From Candidatus Thiodictyon intracellulare (GTDB lineage: Bacteria; Pseudomonadota; Gammaproteobacteria; Chromatiales; Chromatiaceae): a stretch of DNA of 9,184 nucleotides. This document shows positions 1-4,877 of the stretch, in pieces. How positions within the stretch are numbered: position 1 is the stretch's first letter; every line of letters starts with the position of its first letter. The notes under the pieces are model-generated. The model saw only the letters and a list, made by a program, of their open reading frames with translations. It did no database searches and had not been told where the DNA came from. The stretch lies in contig JADNEJ010000152.1 of assembly GCA_016292295.1 (NCBI GenBank), positions 1 to 9,184 of the forward strand, in the 5' to 3' direction. The translations under genes were made by a program, and so were the position numbers.

Positions 1-1
1 C

Positions 2-90
2 CGGCAGGCCGCCCAGGGCACGGTGCTCTATAACGACGACACCACCATGTGCATCTTGAAATTCACCGCCGAGGCGCGCGCCGAAGCGCT
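2..90 (+). pseudogene. IS66-family transposase remnant, internal fragment at window edge
   Basis: Frame 2 reads open from the window edge and contains GTVLYNDDTTMCILKF followed by TAEARAEAL. The stretch LYNDDTT-x-x-IL resembles the region around the first catalytic aspartate in one branch of IS66-type transposases; this is recalled family knowledge, not a search result. The expected downstream sequence is absent. At about position 91 the reading runs straight into the right-hand 65 bp of a short inverted-repeat element, so the gene is broken there. The 5' part lies outside the window. It is probably a dead transposase scrap. The family call is moderate at best because only about 29 residues are visible. 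Confidence 0.42.
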
Positions 91-155
91 CCATGTTTTA
101 CAATGGATCAGCGACGCAGGGACTGAACAAGGTGGGCGGCATTATGATCAAGGCC
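91..155 (+). mobile_element. Truncated copy C of the 124-bp MITE-like element (right 65 bp)
   Basis: This segment aligns without gaps to the last 65 bp of the full copies at 6691-6814 and 402-525. It shares the core GGGACTGAACAAGGTG and the right terminal repeat ending ATTATGATCAAGGCC. The left 59 bp are missing and are replaced by IS66-like coding sequence. The break falls just before CCATGTT. It faces copy B (402-525) in inverted orientation, with 246 bp between them. The missing left end means no target duplication can be tested. Confidence 0.8.
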
Positions 156-243
156 GACCGAGACTATCGGTGTGGAGGACGTGCAGTGGTTCCTGACGCA
201 TCAGGCGGTGTGCCGCTCGGTGTCGGCCAAGAGGCAGTTGTAG
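148..243 (+). other. Orphan C-terminal reading frame between MITE copies
   Basis: Frame 1 is open after the stop at 145 and ends with TAG at 241-243. It encodes TETIGVEDVQWFLTHQAV followed by CRSVSAKRQL. The balanced residue composition looks protein-like, and the frame starts right at the edge of MITE copy C. It may be the 3' end of a gene whose front was lost, or chance. I do not recognise the family and assign no function. Confidence 0.2.
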
Positions 244-261
244 CTTGTGCGGAGCGCAGCA

Positions 262-294
262 GAATCCAGGTTCTCCACGGCAACCCGTGGATTC
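262..294. repeat. Palindromic intergenic sequence with hairpin
   Basis: CCACGG (275-280) and CCGTGG (285-290) form a 6-bp stem around CAAC. An outer arm pair, GAATCC (262-267) and GGATTC (289-294), gives an alternative pairing. It lies in the non-coding stretch between MITE copies C and B and has no T-run after it. It looks like a dispersed palindromic repeat rather than a terminator. Confidence 0.4.
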
Positions 295-316
295 CTTTTG
301 TTTCTGCGAGGGCGTA

Positions 317-343
317 CCCGGATTGCGCTGTGCTCCATCCGGG
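317..343. repeat. REP-like palindrome, CCCGGAT/ATCCGGG
   Basis: CCCGGAT (317-323) and ATCCGGG (337-343) are perfect inverted arms around a 13-nt loop rich in GC. Sequences of the form CCCGGATTGCGC...CCATCCGGG are, from general knowledge, common dispersed intergenic repeats in proteobacteria. With the neighbouring hairpin and the two MITE copies, it makes 91-525 almost entirely repeat-derived. Confidence 0.5.
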
Positions 344-401
344 CTATGGGGAGGGTGCAGTGAATACTTGCCCTGTCTCTGGAGCGGCGTCACGCGGGTG
401 G

Positions 402-525
402 GGCCTTGATCATAATTCCGCCCACCTTGTTCAGTCCCGGCGTCACCACTCCATTGAAGAACATTGTCTTGCGCGCGTAAACCCACATGGGCCGACCGGC
501 CTTGAGCGGATTTGTGATCAAGGTC
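402..525 (-). mobile_element. Full copy B of the 124-bp MITE-like element
   Basis: Read on the minus strand, this is exactly 124 bp and aligns to copy A (6691-6814) without gaps at 109/124 identities. The ends are imperfect inverted repeats: GACCTTGATCACAAATCCGC at the left end against GGCCTTGATCATAATTCCGC from the right end, 17/20 matching. The flanks are CGCGGGTGG (393-401) and CGCTAGTGG (526-534). They agree at 7 of 9 positions, which fits a decayed 9-bp target duplication. It sits about 70 bp past the pit stop codon. No transposase is encoded, so any movement would need a helper enzyme in trans. Confidence 0.82.
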
Positions 526-594
526 CGCTAGTGGCGTGGGGGTGCGGCGCTTCCGGGCGCGAATACCAACCAGTGTGCCCGACCAGTTCGCGAT

Positions 595-1722
595 TCAATC
601 CAACCCAAACGCCTGCAGCAACTTCACCAATCCATAAGCGATGCCGCCGGCGGCCGGTATAGTCAAAAGCCAGGCCCATAACATCCGCTCGACGACCGTC
701 CAGCGCACGGCGGAGAAGCGCTTGGCGGCCCCCACGCCCATGATGGCGGCGGAGATGTTGTGGGTGGTGGAGACCGGGATGCCGAGGCTGGAGGCGATGG
801 TGATCACGGCGGCGGCGGAGGTCTCGGCGGCACAGCCGTGGATCGGGTGAAGGTGCACGAGCTTGTGGCCCAGGGTCTTGATGATCCGCCAGCCGCCCAC
901 CGCGGTACCGGTGGCCATGGTGACGGCGCAGGTGAGCTTGATCCAGAGGTCGATGTCGCCGTGGGCGAGCGCCGCCTCGCTCGGGCGTATCCAGTTAAGC
1001 CAGGCCGGCAGGGCGTCGAGAGTTCCGGCCTGGTGGGCCGAGACCAGCGCGAGCGCGATGATACCCATGGTTTTCTGCGCGTCGTTGAGTCCGTGGGCCA
1101 GCCCCATGTAGCCCGCGGAAAAGAGCTGCGCCTTGCCGAAGAAGGCGTTGGCCCAGCGGGGGCGGGCGATGCGCATGAGCACCCCGCCGCTGCGCGACAT
1201 GGCCCAGAAGAGGGCGAACAGCACCCCCATCAACAGGTAACCGCAGATGAAGCCCGCGACCGGGCTGCTGACCATCGGCACCACCACCTTCCACAGGACC
1301 CCGGCGCCCTTGTACCAGGGGTCGGTCGGCTGGGACCAGATCACGGCCCCCCATTGTCCATGGGCAGCGGCAATTGCGGCGCCGCACAAGCCGCCGATCA
1401 GGGCGTGGGACGAGGAGGACGGCAAGCCCAGGTACCACGTCACTAGGTTCCAGACGATGCCGCCGCACAGGGCGCAGATGATGACCTGGGAGGTGACATC
1501 GACGACGCCCTGGTCCAGCAGTCCGGTGGCGATGGTCTTGGCCACCGCGGTGCCCCAGAGGGCGCCGATCAGGTTGGTGGTGGCGGCGAGTGCGACCGCC
1601 TGCATCGGCGCCAGCACCTTGGTCGTGACCACGGTGGCGATGGAGTTGGCGGTGTCGTGGAAACCGTTGATGTACTCGAAGACGAGGGCGGTGAGGACCA
1701 CCGCGATGAGGAGGTTCAGCAC
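595..1722 (-). CDS. pit: Low-affinity inorganic phosphate transporter, PiT family
   Basis: A 375-residue integral inner-membrane permease that imports phosphate, in this family usually as metal-phosphate with protons. The N-terminal half carries the PiT signature, seen as NGFHDTANSIATVVTTK near residues 19-35, then GLPSSSSHALIGG near 99-111. The C-terminal half has the matching internal repeat: GLAHGLNDAQKTMG (207-220) and GIPVSTTHNISAAIMG (314-329). Long hydrophobic segments run along most of the length. The start is a GTG at 1722-1720. It is supported by GAGGA (1734-1730) seven bases upstream, and that site overlaps the stop of the DUF47 gene. Only 10 bases separate the two genes, so they form one transcription unit. 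It is shorter than E. coli PitA (about 500 residues), but both signature repeats are present and it looks complete. Confidence 0.95.
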   Translation of the reverse strand: MLNLLIAVVLTALVFEYINGFHDTANSIATVVTTKVLAPMQAVALAATTNLIGALWGTAVAKTIATGLLDQGVVDVTSQVIICALCGGIVWNLVTWYLGLPSSSSHALIGGLCGAAIAAAHGQWGAVIWSQPTDPWYKGAGVLWKVVVPMVSSPVAGFICGYLLMGVLFALFWAMSRSGGVLMRIARPRWANAFFGKAQLFSAGYMGLAHGLNDAQKTMGIIALALVSAHQAGTLDALPAWLNWIRPSEAALAHGDIDLWIKLTCAVTMATGTAVGGWRIIKTLGHKLVHLHPIHGCAAETSAAAVITIASSLGIPVSTTHNISAAIMGVGAAKRFSAVRWTVVERMLWAWLLTIPAAGGIAYGLVKLLQAFGLD

Positions 1723-1729
1723 GGCGGCG

Positions 1730-1734
1730 TCCTC
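1730..1734 (-). promoter_or_regulatory. Ribosome binding site deciding the pit GTG start
   Basis: GAGGA on the minus strand, seven bases before the GTG at 1722. It overlaps the TGA of the upstream DUF47 gene (1735-1733), which suggests translational coupling. Confidence 0.6.
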
Positions 1735-2359
1735 AACTGTTCTTCAGCGCGATCTGGTAGGCGACCGCGCCGGCCTCGCGGCAGCGGTCGATCGCATTCT
1801 CCAGGATTTCGAAAAACTCCTTGATCAGGAACATCTGCTGGCCTTCGTAGCGGCCGGAGTAGAGGTCGCGGTAGAGCTCCAGCATCAGCCGGTCGGCCTC
1901 GCTCTCGATCGAGCGCAGGCGGTCGTTCAGGACCCGCATCTTCTCCAGCTTCATGCGGCGCAGTTGCCGGACCATCTCGGCCACTACCAGCGCGGCCTGT
2001 TCGAGCATGGCCGCGCGGGGGGCGAAATCGATCCCCTCCAACAGCAGGGTGGCCAGGGTGTAGCGTTCGGCGAAGCGCTCTACCTGCTTAGGGATGCGCA
2101 CCAGAGCGGAGCTCAGGGCCTCGATGTCCTCGCGCTCCAGCGCGGTGACGAAGCTGTTGACCAGCTCCTCGTTGATCTTATCGGCGATGGCGCGCTCGCG
2201 CTCGCGGGCGTGGCGGAAGGCCTCCAACGCCGGGGCCTTGTCGTTGCTGCGCAGCATGACATACAGGGCCTTGGTGCTGTCGGCCGCGGCGGTCGCCGCC
2301 TCTTCGAGCAGCCCGAAGAACTGGTTGCCCTTGCCGAAAATCGTCTGGAGCGAAAACAT
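1733..2359 (-). CDS. DUF47 / PhoU-like PiT accessory protein
   Basis: A 208-residue soluble, mostly helical protein, the usual length of the DUF47 (PhoU_div) family. Family members sit directly upstream of PiT transporters and are thought to modulate them; the biochemical role is poorly defined. The sequence shows the family layout. The N-terminus has FGKGNQFFGLLEEAA. It is followed by INEELVNSFVTALEREDIEA (residues about 62-81), the counterpart of the family's NxxFxTPxxREDI-like segment. Charged helices then run to the C-terminal EFFEILENAIDRC. The ATG at 2359-2357 has GAGG about eight bases upstream on the minus strand. It is the first gene of the pair with pit. The upstream 218 bp to the divergent antitoxin remnant must hold the promoter, but I see no convincing Pho box. 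Confidence 0.9.
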   Translation of the reverse strand: MFSLQTIFGKGNQFFGLLEEAATAAADSTKALYVMLRSNDKAPALEAFRHARERERAIADKINEELVNSFVTALEREDIEALSSALVRIPKQVERFAERYTLATLLLEGIDFAPRAAMLEQAALVVAEMVRQLRRMKLEKMRVLNDRLRSIESEADRLMLELYRDLYSGRYEGQQMFLIKEFFEILENAIDRCREAGAVAYQIALKNS

Positions 2360-2577
2360 ACTGGCGCCTCGGGGATAATGGGGCGGGGCCTCCCGGACGG
2401 GCGCCCACCGCCGATTGCGTGCGGCGCTATGTTACAGCCGCTCCCCCCCGGCCGTCCTGCCGCCAGATGCGATACTGAACAGATTCCTCGAGCGGCGCGC
2501 CGGGACGCCGTGGGTTGGCCGTTCGGTGATCGTTGAATTACACTTGGGGGTGTTCGTCATTCACGGTTCCGCCCATA

Positions 2578-2803
2578 ATGCGCAGCAACATCACATCCCG
2601 CGGCCAGACAGTCATTCCGACCGACATCGGCAGCCGCTTCCAGTCGGGGCCCCCCGACCGTCTGGCATAGCTGGTGGAGAACGGTCAAATCCGCGTGATT
2701 CCGGTCCGGCAAGACCCCATCGCGGCCTTCCGCGCCCACGGCAAGAGCAGGCGCCACCGCGCGACTCCTTGCCGACCGCCAGACGGACCTTGAGGCAGAG
2801 TGA
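2578..2803 (+). pseudogene. AbrB/MazE-type antitoxin, decayed
   Basis: Frame 1 from ATG 2578 begins MRSNITSRGQTVIPTDI, the typical swapped-hairpin AbrB-type DNA-binding start (TSRGQxxIP). It then meets TAG at 2668-2670, where a tryptophan codon is expected (reading ..DRLA-stop-LVENGQIRVIPV). The frame stays meaningful afterwards: the stretch QDPIAAFRAHGKSR follows. A one-base shift between about 2743 and 2762 moves the rest to frame 2, which reads LLADRQTDLEAE and stops at TGA 2801-2803. The GTG of the next gene overlaps this stop (GTGA), the usual antitoxin-toxin coupling. The gene would have encoded about 74 residues that repress the operon and neutralise the PIN toxin. One nonsense change and one frameshift make it non-functional unless the sequence is wrong. 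Confidence 0.78.
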
Positions 2804-2952
2804 GCAACTATCTGCTCGACACCTCGGCACTTCTGACCCCCGCACGACGATGAACCGGGGGCGGAGCAGGTGGCGGAGATCCTCGATCTCGCCCAACGGT
2901 GGCGAGCGAAGGTCTGGGGTTGCTTCATCACCCTGATGTAGGTCCTGTACCA
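2800..2952 (+). pseudogene. PIN-domain toxin (VapC-like), truncated and frameshifted
   Basis: From GTG 2800 frame 1 reads SNYLLDTSALLT, the PIN start with the first metal-binding aspartate (LLDTSAL), and stops at TGA 2850-2852. Frame 2 resumes the protein at 2846 with DDEPGAEQVAEILDLAQRW and then RAKVWGCFITLM. A TAG at 2939-2941 stands where PIN proteins have the conserved glutamate of the EV.Y motif (LM-stop-VLYHSR). Homology ends near 2952, about 50 residues in, where PIN toxins are usually 125-140 residues. The remaining acidic residues and C-terminus are missing. In an intact form this would be a ribonuclease toxin partnered with the antitoxin just upstream. Confidence 0.75.
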
Positions 2953-2979
2953 TTCAAGGTTAACAGCTGACGGACTCTC

Positions 2980-3570
2980 ATGCCCAGAGTCGACACCGAT
3001 GCCTTCTACCGCAACGCCCTGAAGCGCTACGGCCACAACGCCCAGGACGCCCACTGGGAGTCCGCCCGCAGCCATCGGGTCCGCTGCGCCGGCTACTGCC
3101 AGCGGATCTGTCGGCCCTGACCCTGGCCGATGTGGGCTGCGGCTTGGGCGACCTCTTGCGTTATCTGAAGGTCGAGGGCGCCCCGTCGGGCGAATATATC
3201 GGCATCGATGTGGTTGAGCCCATGGCGGAGATCGCACGCCGGCGCACCGGCAGGCAGATCTTGCTACTCGATGCACTGTGCGACCCCTTGTTCGGGGCGG
3301 ACTACTACCTGTGCAGCGGCGCCATGAATACCCTGACCCGGGATAGAGACCCGGCTTTTCTTCGAACGCTGTTTCGTCGCTTCCCGACTGGGGTTCGTCT
3401 TTAACTTGCTGCGCGGCGAGGACGATTGCGACACCTTCAACTACTGGGAGCCGGAAGACATCGAGACCCTGGCTCGGGAATTGGGGGCCGACTGCGCGAT
3501 CGAGACCGGTTACATGCACCGGGACTTCAGCACCGCCCTGCGCCATCCGGTCGCGGACGGTGGGGCATGA
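2980..3570 (+). pseudogene. Class I SAM-dependent methyltransferase, two frameshifts
   Basis: The gene can be followed across three frame segments. Frame 1 from ATG 2980 reads VDTDAFYRNALKRYGHNAQD, then AHWESARSHRVRC, and stops at 3118. Frame 0 picks up at about 3092 with LLPADLSALTLADVGCGLGD, whose DVGCGLGD is motif I for S-adenosylmethionine binding. It continues YIGIDVVEPMAEIARRRTG and ADYYLCSGAMNTLTRD before drifting out of frame near 3345. Frame 1 then resumes with ETRLFFERCFVASRLGFVFN and ends at TGA 3568-3570. Intact length would be close to 200 residues. The substrate is unknown. A small deletion near 3085-3095 and a one-base change near 3343-3346 explain the pattern. It follows the broken toxin-antitoxin pair on the same strand, and the whole segment looks like decaying acquired DNA. 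Confidence 0.82.
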
Positions 3571-3588
3571 ATCAGCGTTTCAGTCGCG

Positions 3589-3620
3589 CCGGAATCCAAG
3601 GCTGAGGCCTTGGATTCCGG
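3589..3620. terminator. Perfect 14-bp hairpin between convergent genes
   Basis: CCGGAATCCAAGGC (3589-3602) and GCCTTGGATTCCGG (3607-3620) are perfectly complementary around a TGAG loop. The hairpin sits between the 3' ends of the methyltransferase remnant (plus) and thiG (minus), where a bidirectional terminator would lie. Neither side has a T-run, so it may instead be a dispersed palindromic repeat that also stops transcription poorly. Confidence 0.6.
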
Positions 3621-3627
3621 GTGAGGA

Positions 3628-4425
3628 TCAGAAGAACAGTCCCGTCAGGGGCGATGAGGCGGAGGCGAAGCGCTTGGGCGCCATGCGCCCGGCGAGGTAG
3701 GCCTCGCGCCCGGCCTCAATGGCCTTGCGCATGGCGCCGGCCATGAGCACCGGGTTCCGGGCGGCGGCGATGGCGGTATTCATCAGTACCCCGGCACACC
3801 CCAGCTCCATGGCCACTGCAGCGTCGGAGGCGGTGCCGACCCCGGCATCGACCAGCACCGGGACCTTGACATTTTCTATTATTGTTAATATATTTAATCT
3901 GTTGCGGATTCCGAGCCCGGACCCGATGGGGGCGGCCAAGGGCATCACCGCGACGCAGCCCAGCTCTTCCAGTCGCTTGGCCATGATGGGGTCGTCATTG
4001 GTGTAGACCATGACGTCAAAACCGTCCTTGACCAGGATCTCCGCCGCCGCCAGCGTCGCGACCACGTCCGGTAACAGGGTCTTGTCGTCCCCCAAGACCT
4101 CCAGCTTTACGAGGTTGTGGCCGTCCAGGAGTTCGCGGGCCAGGCGGCAGGTGCGCACGGCGGTGTCGACGTCGTAGCAGCCGGCCGTGTTGGGCAGGAT
4201 AGTGTAGCGCTCCGGGGGCAGCACATCCAGGATGTTCGGTTCCCCGGGAGTCTGGCCGATGTTGGTGCGGCGCACGGCGACGGTGACGATCTGCGCGCCG
4301 CTTGCCTCGATGGCGCGGGTGGTTTCGGCCAGATCTTTGTATTTGCCGGTGCCGACCAAGAGACGCGAGCCATACTCCTGGCCGGCGATAGTGAGGCGAT
4401 CGAACTGGGCGGGGGTTTGAGACAT
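3628..4425 (-). CDS. thiG: Thiazole synthase ThiG
   Basis: A 265-residue cytosolic TIM-barrel enzyme that makes the thiazole phosphate moiety of thiamine from 1-deoxyxylulose 5-phosphate, a glycine-derived imine and sulfur carried on ThiS thiocarboxylate. Length is normal for the family. Visible landmarks are [10 protein letters not shown] (22-31), VRRTNIGQ (51-58), LPNTAGCYD (77-85) and LVKLEVLGD (105-113), with the expected Schiff-base lysine K107. Then come [13 protein letters not shown] (161-173), [12 protein letters not shown] (192-203) and the C-terminal [10 protein letters not shown]. The ATG at 4425 has GGAG about nine bases upstream. ThiS lies 68 bp upstream on the same strand, giving a thiS-thiG operon. 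Residues 176-186 are encoded by an abruptly AT-rich, rare-codon stretch (3869-3900). In Pseudomonas thiG is followed by trmB; here the convergent pseudogene block lies there instead. Confidence 0.96.
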   Translation of the reverse strand: MSQTPAQFDRLTIAGQEYGSRLLVGTGKYKDLAETTRAIEASGAQIVTVAVRRTNIGQTPGEPNILDVLPPERYTILPNTAGCYDVDTAVRTCRLARELLDGHNLVKLEVLGDDKTLLPDVVATLAAAEILVKDGFDVMVYTNDDPIMAKRLEELGCVAVMPLAAPIGSGLGIRNRLNILTIIENVKVPVLVDAGVGTASDAAVAMELGCAGVLMNTAIAAARNPVLMAGAMRKAIEAGREAYLAGRMAPKRFASASSPLTGLFF

Positions 4426-4493
4426 AGCGGGCGGCTCCGGCTGAGGTGCAATGGTGGATCAGGATAAACCGGCAAGCGCCCGGCCGTCAGCTT

Positions 4494-4694
4494 TCAGCCG
4501 CCACCGACCGCTTGGATGATCTCCACCCGGTCCCCGGGCCCGAGCAGATGCTGGTCGAAGCGGCTGCGCGGTACCAGTTCACCGTTTACCTCCACGGCGA
4601 TGCGCGTGTCGGCCAGGGACAGGGTCGCGATCAGAGCGGCCAGGGGGATGGCCTTCTCGACCTCGGCGGATTCTCCGTTGATTTCGATGTGCAT
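4494..4694 (-). CDS. thiS: Sulfur carrier protein ThiS
   Basis: A 66-residue ubiquitin-fold protein that carries sulfur as a C-terminal thiocarboxylate to ThiG. It starts MHIEINGESAEVEKAIPLAA, followed by the conserved core IAVEVNGELVPRS and DRVEIIQAVGGG. The obligatory C-terminal Gly-Gly is present, here as a Gly-Gly-Gly end. The ATG at 4694 has GGAG 11 bases upstream, a slightly long spacing. It is the first gene of the thiS-thiG unit, divergent from the acyl-CoA synthetase across 183 bp. I looked for a TPP riboswitch upstream on this strand and did not find the THI-box motifs, so regulation by thiamine is not evident here. Confidence 0.93.
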   Translation of the reverse strand: MHIEINGESAEVEKAIPLAALIATLSLADTRIAVEVNGELVPRSRFDQHLLGPGDRVEIIQAVGGG

Positions 4695-4813
4695 GAGCGG
4701 TTGATCTCCAGGCGGCGGCGTGGGTGCTGTGGCTCGATTCTATCCCAGCCTGGCCCGTCGGTGGGGGGCGGCCTGCGCGCTTCGATGCATAGTCTTCCAA
4801 AGGGTTGGCCTGA

Positions 4814-4840
4814 TTGCAAAATCACGACAGCCTCTATACC
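4814..4840 (+). promoter_or_regulatory. Weak candidate sigma-70 promoter for the acyl-CoA synthetase
   Basis: TTGCAA (4814-4819) and TATACC (4835-4840) resemble -35 and -10 hexamers, but the 15-bp spacing is shorter than the ideal 17. They lie 38 bp before the GTG start in the divergent thiS / synthetase gap. Treat as tentative. Confidence 0.25.
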
Positions 4841-4865
4841 TTACGCGGCGCCCATTCAACTCGAT

Positions 4866-4870
4866 GAGGA
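4866..4870 (+). promoter_or_regulatory. Ribosome binding site deciding the acyl-CoA synthetase start
   Basis: GAGGA seven bases upstream of the GTG at 4878. This favours that start over any upstream codon in the long open frame that runs back through thiS. Confidence 0.65.
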
Positions 4871-4877
4871 CACTGCC

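Noticed and set aside
93..662. 189-residue open frame across MITE copies C and B
   Set aside because: It passes through two mobile-element copies and palindromes in both orientations and overlaps the pit end. The protein has no coherent family pattern.
2420..2480. Pho box for the DUF47-pit unit
   Set aside because: Only loose CTGT-like fragments (for example CTGTAACAT on the minus strand) are present, without the paired 7-bp repeat structure.
1247..2536. 429-residue open frame on the plus strand
   Set aside because: It is antisense to pit and DUF47, both of which have clear family motifs. GC-rich third positions keep the opposite frame open.
2557..3546. 329-residue open frame on the minus strand
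   Set aside because: It runs antisense to three recognisable (though broken) plus-strand genes, has Arg/Pro/Ser-rich shadow composition and no motif I know.
4446..4877. 144-residue N-terminal extension of the acyl-CoA synthetase
   Set aside because: It is antisense to thiS and lacks family similarity. The GTG at 4878 has a good ribosome binding site and starts the family sequence.
4695..4877. TPP riboswitch upstream of thiS
   Set aside because: The minus-strand leader contains ACCCTTTGGAA by chance but lacks the paired THI-box elements (CTGAGA and the partner stems).
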